DNA of 5,366 nt from Methanosarcinales archaeon (GCA_030606635.1 JAUWGA010000126.1:1-5366); one strand, 5' to 3'. Positions 1 through 5,366 are shown, counted from the stretch's first letter. Numbers and translations: made by a program. The notes: a model not told the origin generated them from the sequence alone.

Positions 1-3
1 GAA

Positions 4-77
4 AGCCGCCGGTGGGATTCGAACCCACGATCTGCTGATTACGAATCAGCCGCTTTACCGAGCTAAGCCACAGCGGC
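4..77 (-). tRNA. tRNA-Thr (anticodon CGT)
   Basis: The reverse complement folds into a full cloverleaf. It has a 7-bp acceptor stem (GCCGCTG with CGGCGGC, one G-U pair), a D arm closed by GCTT/AAGC, an anticodon stem GCTGA/TCAGC around the loop TTCGTAA, and a T arm GTGGG-TTCGAAT-CCCAC. The anticodon CGT reads the threonine codon ACG. The discriminator base is T, which is common in archaeal tRNA-Thr. CCA is not encoded: the bases after the discriminator are TTC, so CCA must be added by the CCA-adding enzyme. No intron is present in the anticodon loop. It is divergent from the gene starting at 140. Confidence 0.96.
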
Positions 78-83
78 GCAACA

Positions 84-91
84 ATATGTTA
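84..91 (+). promoter_or_regulatory. possible TATA-like element for the UPF0200-purH pair
   Basis: The AT-rich stretch atatgtta lies about 52 nt before the ATG at 140, in the 62-nt gap between the divergent tRNA and this gene. An archaeal TATA box here would place the transcript start near 112-115, leaving a leader of about 25 nt. The match to the archaeal consensus is poor. The opposite-strand promoter of the tRNA must lie in the same gap, for example around the cttaact at about 110-116. This is inference only. Confidence 0.2.
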
Positions 92-139
92 TGATCACAA
101 TCCCAACAGTTAAGGGTTGCGCCAGATGAGATTTGTGAC

Positions 140-697
140 ATGCGAATTATCGCGTTTGTGGGCATGCCCGCATCAGGAAAGTCAGAAGCGTCAAGAGTAG
201 CGCAGAGGCGCGGCATTCCCGTGATCGTGATGGGCGACGCCGTGCGGGAAGAAGCGGTGAGATGCGGGCTTGACCCGATTGACGCTAATATCGGCGGGCT
301 TGCTGACCAGTTAAGAGCCGCGGAAGGGATGGATGCGATTGCAAAGCGGTGCGTACCAGCGATCCGCAAACTCTATGGAACGGCTGGTACTGTGGTGATC
401 GACGGGATCAGGGGACTTATCGAGGTGGATCGCTTCAGATGCGAGTTCGGAGATGATTTTATGCTGATAGCAATCGATACGCCGATCGATACGCGCCTGA
501 GGCGGATCAGTGGTAGAAAACGATCCGATGCCATCACAAGCATGGAATCGTTAAAGGTGCGGGACGAGCGCGAGATGCGGTGGGGCATCAGTGAGGCGAT
601 CGCATCTGCGGACCATGTCATCCGGAATACTGGCGCACTCAGACGGTTTCGAGGGAAGGTGAATTCACTGCTTTCAGATAGGGGGGATGTGGAATGA
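140..697 (+). CDS. UPF0200 family P-loop nucleotide kinase-like protein
   Basis: The 185-residue protein starts with a beta strand and a Walker A loop, GMPASGKS (residues 8-15). A region follows that resembles the NMP-binding part of small kinases (VIVMGDAVREEA, about 28-39). Next come the family signature IDGIRG with the following EVDRF (about 88-97) and a basic lid-like segment, RISGRKRSDA (about 122-131). The C-terminal part (ADHVIRNTG) matches the usual 'ad.vi.N.g' ending of dephospho-CoA-kinase-like folds. The length is typical for UPF0200, an archaeal family annotated as AAA family ATPase or dephospho-CoA kinase-like; its true substrate is not established as far as I know. ATP or GTP binding is well supported, the phosphate acceptor is not. 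No strong ribosome-binding site precedes the ATG. Its stop overlaps the start of the next gene (ATGA), so the two are probably co-translated, although no functional link to purine synthesis is evident. Confidence 0.9.
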   Translation: MRIIAFVGMPASGKSEASRVAQRRGIPVIVMGDAVREEAVRCGLDPIDANIGGLADQLRAAEGMDAIAKRCVPAIRKLYGTAGTVVIDGIRGLIEVDRFRCEFGDDFMLIAIDTPIDTRLRRISGRKRSDAITSMESLKVRDEREMRWGISEAIASADHVIRNTGALRRFRGKVNSLLSDRGDVE

Positions 698-1194
698 AAA
701 GAGCCCTGATAAGCGTATCAGACAAAAGAAACCTGAAAAAGTTCGCAAACGATCTATCTAGTCTTGGAATAGGGATAATCGCAACAGAAGGGACTGCAAG
801 AGAGATCTCACAAAACGGGATGCCGGTAAGCCACGTATCTGAGTTGACAGGATTTTCTGAGATGCTTGGTGGCAGGATAAAGACACTCCATCCGGAAGTC
901 CATGCCGCAATCGCGACAGGAGAGCTCGGAATCGTTGTCGTTAACCTGATCCCGATGAGCTCGATTAAGAGCATGGATATCGGCGGCGTTGCGCTACTGA
1001 AATCGGCGATAAAGAATTTCAGGAATGTCGCTGCCGTAACCGATCCGGATCAGTACGGCGGTGTGATCGAAGAGATTCGTGGTACGGGCGACATTTCTCC
1101 CGAAACCAGACTGGATCTTGCCATCCGGGCATCCGCGTACATCGTGGAGTATGAATCGAAGGCAGGCAAACTTCTTGCGGGGATGCGATCGTGA
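694..1194 (+). CDS. purH: stand-alone IMP cyclohydrolase (PurH N-terminal, MGS-like domain)
   Basis: The 166-residue protein matches the N-terminal half of bifunctional PurH, which closes FAICAR to IMP in the last step of purine synthesis. Visible motifs are ALISVSDK (4-11), a phosphate-loop-like TEGTA (31-35, usually TGGTA), LTGFSEMLGGRIKTLHPEVH (51-70), VVNLIP (82-87), DIGG (95-98) and the lysine of AIKNF (107). The AICAR formyltransferase half is absent, as in archaea that carry the two activities as separate proteins. The segment between the KTLHP motif and VVNL is much shorter than in bacterial PurH (no 'ARRDNPEH' region), so the protein is about 30 residues shorter than the usual domain. 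By alignment from memory, the catalytic Lys66, Asp125 and Lys137 of vertebrate enzymes correspond to K63, D95 and K107, whereas Tyr104 (in NLYPF) is Ile86 here. The start codon overlaps the preceding stop by 4 nt and follows a purine-rich stretch (681-687), a possible ribosome-binding site. The separate cyclohydrolase half has also been called PurJ in archaea. Confidence 0.88.
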   Translation: MKRALISVSDKRNLKKFANDLSSLGIGIIATEGTAREISQNGMPVSHVSELTGFSEMLGGRIKTLHPEVHAAIATGELGIVVVNLIPMSSIKSMDIGGVALLKSAIKNFRNVAAVTDPDQYGGVIEEIRGTGDISPETRLDLAIRASAYIVEYESKAGKLLAGMRS

Positions 1195-1203
1195 TCATAT
1201 AGG

Positions 1204-1395
1204 TTGCAATCGGAAAAGGCGACAGAGAAGACCACGGTTGCCGTAAGTCTCACGCTCTCGTTTCATGAGACGCAATTGCCGGACTGTGATGTGGCGTTTG
1301 TGGAGATAATGGATGAGTGGAAGGGGCGGTTTTTAGGTGTGATGGAGCAGGTTATGCAGGAGGGCGCGACTCGATCTCCTTCTGATATTGGTTGA
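1204..1395 (+). pseudogene. short open frame, possible gene remnant (weak condensation-domain-like tail)
   Basis: This is a 63-codon open frame with only a TTG start and no ribosome-binding site. It lies in the same reading frame as the preceding purH, after its TGA and three further codons. The translated segment TVAVSLTLSF, then an amphipathic helix (about EIMDEWKGRFLGVMEQVMQE) and the ending ATRSPSDIG, recalls the last strand, helix and 'TPSDF' ending of peptide-synthetase-type condensation domains. That resemblance is from memory, covers only a tail, and could be chance. The 3' part overlaps the opposite-strand TPR remnant. It is most likely non-functional sequence, either a fragment of a lost gene or a spurious frame. 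Confidence 0.22.
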
Positions 1396-1680
1396 ACATA
1401 GAATTGTCGAGTTTTGTTTTATGGCGCAGATTTCGTCGAGTACCGTCTTCGACGAACCTAATTTCCCAAATATTTCGACGGTAGTCATGAAATTTTGCAG
1501 TGCTTCTTTGTATCTTTTTGTGGATACAAACAGTGTTCCTATGTTACTGTAATCACTTGCTGCTCCTTCTTTCCTGCCAATCTTCGTTGGTTAAAAGCGC
1601 TAACGGCATCCATATACGATCTGGAGTGTTGCATGTCCGGGTCACATTGCCGGCACACTGTGATGGGCTGGAGAAGTTTC
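1333..1680 (-). pseudogene. decayed TPR remnant downstream of the TPR gene
   Basis: On the minus strand, in a different frame from the neighbouring TPR protein, the sequence reads GRKEGAASDYSNIG, then KRYKEALQNF and a helical tail, ending at TAA (1333-1335). This is a clear TPR unit plus a C-terminal cap. At the DNA level, 1547-1578 matches 1843-1874, in the third intact TPR unit, at 31 of 32 bases. The next 21 bases (1579-1599) align to 23 bases of that unit, so two bases are missing. Still further upstream (to about 1650) a third frame reads a degenerate unit with GNV, then ALLTNED, implying another indel. No single frame spans it. It is read here as the 3' end of a second TPR gene or lost TPR units, now frameshifted; its upstream part forms the odd C-terminus of the present TPR ORF. 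Confidence 0.7.
1432..1456. repeat. 8-bp perfect inverted repeat (hairpin)
   Basis: TTCGTCGA (1432-1439) and TCGACGAA (1449-1456) are perfect inverted copies around a 9-base loop. The hairpin lies between the convergent purH and TPR genes, within the decayed TPR tail. Neither strand has a T-run immediately after the stem, so it is not a classical intrinsic terminator. A T-rich stretch (about 1410-1421) lies on the plus strand before the stem. It may be a transcript 3'-end structure for either gene, or chance. Confidence 0.45.
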
Positions 1681-2786
1681 TGAGACGTCATCCGCCCACC
1701 TTGCTTCAGATCAGTGATCAGAAAGTTCAATTTTTTGATCATGTTTTCGCTTCCAATCGAGATGAATAATTCGAGTGACTTTCTGTACATCTCCTCTGCC
1801 TTTGCGAGATCGCCGCGGATCCAGTACACATTTCCGAGATTGCTGTAATCACTTGCCGCTCCTTCTTTCCTGCCGATATCTTCGTTGATCAAAAGCGACT
1901 TTCTGTACATCTCCTCAGCGATATCGAGATCGTCGCGAATCAGGCACACATTTCCAAGATTGCCACACTGATTTGCTATCCCTTCCCTCCTGCCAAGCTT
2001 TTTCTCGATTGCAAGTGACTTTCTGTACAGTTCCTCTGCTTTATCGAGATCTCCACGAATCTGATACACGTTTCCGAGATTGCCGTAACCACTTGCCACC
2101 CCTTCCTTCCGACCAAGCGCCTCATTGATTGCAAGTGACTTTCTGTACATCTCCTCTGCTTTATCAAGATCGCTTTTTAAGTAGTAAAAGATCCCCATTT
2201 TCAAAAGTATATCTGCCTTCTCTCTGTCGCTTTTGACTTCTTTTAGTAAGTATTCAAAAATTTTTATTCTGCTGTTCAACTCATCTATGTCTCTGTAATA
2301 TATCTCCTTTGAAAGCATGTACTGGACAACGGGAAGCTCCCGCGCCTCTTTTAAATCGAATTCATAAGTATTTCCCTTGAACCTCCAGAAATCAGCCGCA
2401 TATTTTAGGAGATTCCTGACAAACCCGGAATAACACCACAAAACAACCCTCTGCTTCAGTTTATAGAATATATCCCGCTGGAAATTTAGATATCGATAGA
2501 TCTCTGGCTCTGCTTTCTCTATCCCATGAACAAAAACGATGGAATCCAATATCTCATCCTTCTCTTCAGATAATATCTTCGGCAAATTCTTGTTTTTCTC
2601 ATCAAGATGTATATCGTATCTGGTATACCCTGTTCTCCCTACAATCTCATCCGTTATCAGTTTCCGCAGGGAAAAATCATTACATACCGCAATTATGACA
2701 TCACCGGTATCTTTTGATACTTCCAACTCCGTAACAATCCGCCCAAGTTCGCTTTCGACATCCAGCAGATCGTTTGCATCGATCAT
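1539..2786 (-). CDS. TPR protein with N-terminal Walker-less alpha/beta domain, partner of the adjacent ATPase
   Basis: The 415-residue, probably cytoplasmic protein has no signal peptide or membrane segment. Residues 1-150 form an alpha/beta domain with a strand GDVIIAVCND (28-37) where a P-loop would be expected but no GxxxxGK[ST], a strand SIVFVHGIE (82-90), NFQRDIFYKL (101-110), RVVLWCY (113-119) and AADFWRFKGN (130-139). From memory this pattern ('HG.E', 'N..RD', 'V.W', 'A.DFW.......F') is typical of inactive NTPase-like domains in proteins encoded beside STAND/AAA+ ATPases. Residues about 195-354 hold four TPRs with an exact 40-residue period (GNLGNVY..RGDLDKAEE.YRKSL.I pattern), likely a protein- or ligand-binding surface. 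A capping helix follows (SENMIKKLNFLITDLK, 346-361). Residues from about 363 to the end do not look like TPR and derive from the frameshifted remnant downstream, so the native end may have been near 362 or much further on. The ATG overlaps the ATPase stop by 4 nt with no ribosome-binding site, implying coupled translation. No enzymatic effector domain is recognisable. Confidence 0.85.
   Translation of the reverse strand: MIDANDLLDVESELGRIVTELEVSKDTGDVIIAVCNDFSLRKLITDEIVGRTGYTRYDIHLDEKNKNLPKILSEEKDEILDSIVFVHGIEKAEPEIYRYLNFQRDIFYKLKQRVVLWCYSGFVRNLLKYAADFWRFKGNTYEFDLKEARELPVVQYMLSKEIYYRDIDELNSRIKIFEYLLKEVKSDREKADILLKMGIFYYLKSDLDKAEEMYRKSLAINEALGRKEGVASGYGNLGNVYQIRGDLDKAEELYRKSLAIEKKLGRREGIANQCGNLGNVCLIRDDLDIAEEMYRKSLLINEDIGRKEGAASDYSNLGNVYWIRGDLAKAEEMYRKSLELFISIGSENMIKKLNFLITDLKQGGRMTSQKLLQPITVCRQCDPDMQHSRSYMDAVSAFNQRRLAGKKEQQVITVT
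1725..2204 (-). repeat. four tandem 120-bp repeats encoding TPRs
   Basis: The units run about 2204-2085, 2084-1965, 1964-1845 and 1844-1725, each exactly 120 bases (40 codons). They are similar at the DNA level as well as in protein: for example, 2127-2171 and 2007-2051 differ at 3 of 45 bases, exactly 120 bases apart. This indicates recent duplication or gene conversion rather than ancient divergence, and makes unit number prone to change by recombination. The first unit is the most divergent at its start (KMGIFYYLKSDLDKAEE). Confidence 0.88.
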
Positions 2787-4033
2787 TTTTCTAACAGTGG
2801 TACGATGATCGGATTTACATCGAACCAGTTGTTATCATTCTGGTACTCAAGGATGCTTAAAGAGTGAAGAAGCATTAATAAAGTATTTCCGTCTCTTGCA
2901 TCCTTGTTATCACGAATCACCTTCAAAAATTCAATATCGCCGTAACTGAGAAATCGATCAAAACTTCTCCGTTCCTTGTGTACATACAATTCTATATGTC
3001 TCTTTTTTATACAATCATCTCCATCCTGCAAAGCATATATAGAGGAATTTCGTATGATGTTCACAAACTGCCCAAGAACCCCACCACTCATCTCAATCGC
3101 AAAATCCAGAGCTTCTCCCTCGATTAATTGTTTGTTCCCTATCCGATTATTAACAAAATTCTCAAAAAATTCTTTGCCGCCTGTTGATGGGTTACCATCT
3201 CTATCTTTTATTTTTATATTCGGAAGTGTCTGGTCATCATCAAATCTCGATTTGATCTGAGCAAAAATCGGATCAAGTACCAGCGAAATAGGAATTGTGT
3301 AGATCATTCTGGGCTTTATCTGTAGTAACACCCCTATATCTTCATAAAACAACTTCTTTGCCGCGTCTATTCTTGGTATCTTCTCCAGATCGTCTACTAT
3401 GACAAGAACAGGTTTTTTCGTCTTGATTTCTGCCTCACTTACCATGTTATCGATTCTCTCGATAAGATCGCTCAATCGATGCTCCAACTTTCTTCGCATC
3501 TCCACTCTGGTTCTTGATTCACTCTTTAACCAGCCCGAAAAACTGAGTAGATATGTTAGTTTAGCCCCGACTCCTTTTTCTTTTATTCTCTCCTCTACTT
3601 TTATCTCTGTTACATCAGAGAGGAATTCGTAGAAGTCATCTATGATATCCGTATTCAATTTCTCGATCAATCCATCCTCTTCTAATCGTTTAGCCTCCTT
3701 GAATATCTTAAGCCCGATTGCAACCAATACATCCTCGCATTGCAGGTCGTCGATGTCCAGTTCCCCTTCCACTGAAAAATAAACAACAAAGAAATCATCT
3801 TTTAACTCATCCGATAATCTGATCAGTTCGGTTGATTTGCCGCAGCCGCTATGTCCAGCAAGCAAGTACCGCTCCCCGCCGCACAACAGACCCAGTCTGA
3901 AATTCTCTCTCGGGCTTTCTCTCTTTACATAATACCCGAAATCGTCCCTGGTCAACGGCTCGTATGCAAAAACGCGGTACATGTCTTTCAGAGTGTCCGC
4001 TTTCACCACCTTGCCCTCTGATCCGATCGGCAT
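2783..4033 (-). CDS. AAA+/STAND-type P-loop ATPase of a two-gene cassette
   Basis: The 416-residue protein has an N-terminal segment (1-52, with FGYYV and RENFRLGLL) before the Walker A loop GHSGCGKST (60-68). FFVVYFSVE follows (81-89), as in ATPases of the Orc/Cdc6- and NACHT-like groups. A variable helical insert (about 110-200) precedes Walker B VLVIVDDLEKI (209-219) and the strand RMIYTIPISLV (242-252). Residues 271-279 (PNIKIKDRD) and the SGGVLGQFVNIIR helix (316-328) sit where sensor-2 or 'GG..R' motifs occur. The last about 60 residues (357-416, with LHSLSILEYQNDNNWFDVNPII) look like a winged-helix domain. The protein should bind and hydrolyse ATP and act as a molecular switch. From memory, close relatives occur in many bacteria and archaea next to a Walker-less partner gene, as here. 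The start at 4033 is supported by a TATA-like box 28 nt upstream and by the absence of a ribosome-binding site (leaderless transcript). The gene is clearly richer in A+T than its right-hand neighbour, suggesting horizontal transfer. A role in defence or signalling is inference. Confidence 0.88.
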   Translation of the reverse strand: MPIGSEGKVVKADTLKDMYRVFAYEPLTRDDFGYYVKRESPRENFRLGLLCGGERYLLAGHSGCGKSTELIRLSDELKDDFFVVYFSVEGELDIDDLQCEDVLVAIGLKIFKEAKRLEEDGLIEKLNTDIIDDFYEFLSDVTEIKVEERIKEKGVGAKLTYLLSFSGWLKSESRTRVEMRRKLEHRLSDLIERIDNMVSEAEIKTKKPVLVIVDDLEKIPRIDAAKKLFYEDIGVLLQIKPRMIYTIPISLVLDPIFAQIKSRFDDDQTLPNIKIKDRDGNPSTGGKEFFENFVNNRIGNKQLIEGEALDFAIEMSGGVLGQFVNIIRNSSIYALQDGDDCIKKRHIELYVHKERRSFDRFLSYGDIEFLKVIRDNKDARDGNTLLMLLHSLSILEYQNDNNWFDVNPIIVPLLEK

Positions 4034-4057
4034 ATTTAGTGATTGTGACCTTCTAAC

Positions 4058-4065
4058 TAATTAAA
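4058..4065 (-). promoter_or_regulatory. TATA-like box of the ATPase-TPR operon
   Basis: On the minus strand the box reads TTTAATTA, centred about 28 nt upstream of the ATG at 4033. The archaeal TATA box lies about 26 nt before the transcript start, so transcription would begin at or within a few bases of the start codon. The absence of any Shine-Dalgarno sequence fits a leaderless mRNA. It lies in a 74-nt gap after the flippase-like gene, so the cassette probably has its own promoter rather than relying on read-through. Confidence 0.55.
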
Positions 4066-4107
4066 TGATGCTGCCCCGGGGATTTGTGGATCGAGAATGA
4101 AACGAAC

Positions 4108-5136
4108 TCACTTGGAGAACCGCTTTGTGATATAATCCATGTTCTTCACGATCCTGATGCTCACGAACGCGCCCACGATCACGTTTAAGTAATATGTCAC
4201 CGCCCTCCAGCAGATCACCACGATGCCAACGAGATGCAGCGGTACGAAGGTAGCCAGCAGTGCGGTGGATGTGAGTTCTGCAACCCCTGACGCGCCCGGT
4301 GTCAGGGGCACGACCATGACAATCGAGATGATCACCTGGGCTGCAAACGCGACCGCGATCAGCGAGAACGCGTCCGGCACATTAAGCCCGTAGAGGATGA
4401 GCGGAATGAGCATGAACTCGACAGTCCAGAAGAGGACGGTTGCGCCGGCTGCGAGAAGTATATCCGATCTCCTGCTGCGGGCGCCTGTTATGAAACTGTC
4501 CTTGAACTCGATTATCTCTTCTTCTATCCGTCCGATGATCGTATCAGGGATCTTTCCAAGTCCGATAAGACGAAAGACCCTCTCAGAGATCGCGGTAACA
4601 GCCGAAATGAACCGACCGTGGTTGAATATGATCATCCATAATGCGGATATCGCAAGCACCATGGTAAGCGCGGCAGCTACGAGGAGGATGTCGAGTTCGA
4701 ACGATACACTCTTTAACGTGATTATTGCGAGCGGCAGCGCAAGGAGCAGCAGGACCGCATCGAATAACCGCCCGGCAACGACGATCGCTGACGACTTCCC
4801 TGGCGTTATCCCTTCCTTTGTGAGCATGTAGACCATGACCGGCTCACCACCCGCGCTCGATGGGGTGATCGCCATCATGAGCAAGCTTGAGGTTGCAACC
4901 TCAGTTGACTTGATGATACCCACGCGCTCGCCAAGACTCCGGCAGAGCACCGATATCCGGAACCCCCAGATGCCGTAAGAGATGATGTGCAGGAGAACCG
5001 CTGCCAGCAGGTAGACCGGCTTTACTGCACAGAGGCTTGGTAGCGTATCTTCGGTGGATGTGTATAGAAGAACCGCGACCATCGAGAGTATGCTTATGAT
5101 CGCGCATATAGCGATGGTCTTTGCAAGCCACTTCAT
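4108..5136 (-). CDS. flippase-like integral membrane protein (LPG synthase TM / UPF0104 family)
   Basis: The 342-residue polytopic membrane protein has about seven to eight hydrophobic segments (near 6-25, 41-59, 115-140, 148-171, 226-249, 254-276, 290-309 and 312-330). It carries both hallmark motifs of the lysylphosphatidylglycerol-synthase transmembrane/UPF0104 family: TPSSAGGEPVMVYML (91-105) and PLTPGASGVAE (277-287). The soluble aminoacyl-transfer domain of bacterial MprF is absent, so this is the membrane-only form. Family members are annotated as flippase-like or, in archaea, linked to polyisoprenol-sugar metabolism (AglD-related); the substrate cannot be told from sequence. The start at 5136 is followed by a typical first membrane helix and preceded by a TATA-like box, with no ribosome-binding site. 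Base composition is clearly more GC-rich than the ATPase operon downstream. It lies on the same strand as aspartate-semialdehyde dehydrogenase, 70 nt downstream, but no functional link is evident. Confidence 0.9.
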   Translation of the reverse strand: MKWLAKTIAICAIISILSMVAVLLYTSTEDTLPSLCAVKPVYLLAAVLLHIISYGIWGFRISVLCRSLGERVGIIKSTEVATSSLLMMAITPSSAGGEPVMVYMLTKEGITPGKSSAIVVAGRLFDAVLLLLALPLAIITLKSVSFELDILLVAAALTMVLAISALWMIIFNHGRFISAVTAISERVFRLIGLGKIPDTIIGRIEEEIIEFKDSFITGARSRRSDILLAAGATVLFWTVEFMLIPLILYGLNVPDAFSLIAVAFAAQVIISIVMVVPLTPGASGVAELTSTALLATFVPLHLVGIVVICWRAVTYYLNVIVGAFVSIRIVKNMDYITKRFSK

Positions 5137-5162
5137 ATTAGAAGTGGGGGCTGCAATCTGCT

Positions 5163-5172
5163 TTAATTTAAT
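5163..5172 (-). promoter_or_regulatory. TATA-like box of the flippase-like gene
   Basis: The minus strand reads ATTAAATTAA, centred about 31 nt upstream of the ATG at 5136, in the 70-nt gap after the dehydrogenase stop. This spacing would give a transcript with a leader of only about 5 nt. No Shine-Dalgarno sequence is visible before the ATG, in agreement with a (nearly) leaderless mRNA. Confidence 0.5.
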
Positions 5173-5206
5173 TGGTCGCCCGGCTGGGCAGGTTTTGATC
5201 GACCGC

Positions 5207-5366
5207 TTACAACAACCCGCGACTCAGCATCATCTCAGCGTTCAGCACCGATGCGCCAGCCGCGCCCCGAACCGTGTTGTGCCCCATCGCGATATACCGA
5301 ATCCCCTCTCTGATGCGCCCGACAGAGACGCTCATGCCGTTCCCAGCGTCCCGGTCCAGTCTCGGC
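5207..5366 (-). CDS. asd: aspartate-semialdehyde dehydrogenase, C-terminal end (partial)
   Basis: The minus strand carries the last 52 codons and a TAA stop (5207-5209); the 5' part lies beyond the right edge. The peptide begins PRLDRDAGNGMSVSVGRIRE and contains GHNTVRGAAGASVLNAE, the characteristic C-terminal motif of the archaeal/fungal type of aspartate-semialdehyde dehydrogenase. The enzyme reduces L-4-aspartyl phosphate to aspartate semialdehyde with NADPH, on the common route to threonine, methionine and lysine. No frameshift is seen in the visible part. It is too short for the ORF search because it is cut, but the motif is specific. Confidence 0.92.
   Translation of the reverse strand, partial: PRLDRDAGNGMSVSVGRIREGIRYIAMGHNTVRGAAGASVLNAEMMLSRGLL

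Noticed and set aside
1..77. tRNA-Thr as an integration site for a mobile element
   Set aside because: No repeated tRNA 3' end and no integrase gene are visible in the window, and the adjacent genes are housekeeping.
1192..1194. TGA at the end of purH as a recoded selenocysteine codon
   Set aside because: The cyclohydrolase domain is complete at that point and I see no selenocysteine element; an ordinary stop is the simpler reading.
1539..1541. TAG stop of the TPR gene as a possible pyrrolysine codon
   Set aside because: Reading through gives only a short non-TPR tail, while the TPR homology continues in another frame; frameshift decay explains the region better.
1725..2204. Tandem repeats as a CRISPR array
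   Set aside because: The repeats are contiguous 120-base coding units with TPR consensus and no spacers.
4074..4081. Palindrome CCCCGGGG between the flippase-like gene and the ATPase
   Set aside because: It is eight bases with no loop and no second copy, in a GC-rich spot; nothing supports a binding site.
5178..5189. Short inverted repeat GCCC-ggct-GGGC between the dehydrogenase and flippase-like genes, as a possible terminator
   Set aside because: The stem is only 4 bp and no T-run follows on the minus strand; chance is sufficient.

Overview
The window looks like a piece of an archaeal, probably euryarchaeal, chromosome. The evidence is a UPF0200-type P-loop kinase-like protein (an archaeal family), a stand-alone IMP cyclohydrolase half of PurH, an archaeal-style aspartate-semialdehyde dehydrogenase tail, a tRNA gene without encoded CCA, and TATA-like boxes placed about 28-31 nt upstream of start codons that lack Shine-Dalgarno sequences. 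I cannot name the genus; a methanogen/ANME/Archaeoglobus-like lineage would fit but is inference.

Layout, left to right. A tRNA-Thr(CGT) lies on the minus strand at the left edge. Divergent from it is a plus-strand pair whose ORFs overlap by 4 nt: the UPF0200 P-loop protein (140-697) and a compact PurH cyclohydrolase domain (694-1194). Next comes a decayed stretch of about 500 bases (roughly 1195-1680). It holds a short plus-strand ORF with a weak resemblance to a condensation-domain tail, an 8-bp hairpin, and a frameshifted remnant of tetratricopeptide (TPR) sequence on the minus strand.

The centre of the window is a two-gene minus-strand operon (4033 down to 1539). The first gene encodes a P-loop ATPase of the AAA+/STAND type with a C-terminal winged-helix-like region. 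The second overlaps it by 4 nt and encodes a protein with an N-terminal alpha/beta domain lacking a Walker A motif, followed by four TPRs of exactly 40 residues each. The operon has its own TATA-like box, looks leaderless, and is visibly more AT-rich than the flanking genes. It resembles ATPase-plus-repeat-protein cassettes suspected to act in biological conflict (defence or signalling), and it is the most interesting thing in the window. The function is inferred; no effector enzyme domain is visible.

To the right are a minus-strand flippase-like/LPG-synthase-type membrane protein (4108-5136), with its own TATA-like box, and the last 52 codons of aspartate-semialdehyde dehydrogenase (5207-5366, running off the right edge).

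The flanking genes are ordinary housekeeping functions (translation, purine and amino-acid synthesis, membrane). The central cassette and the decayed sequence downstream of it look like accessory DNA inserted between them, with past recombination in the TPR part.
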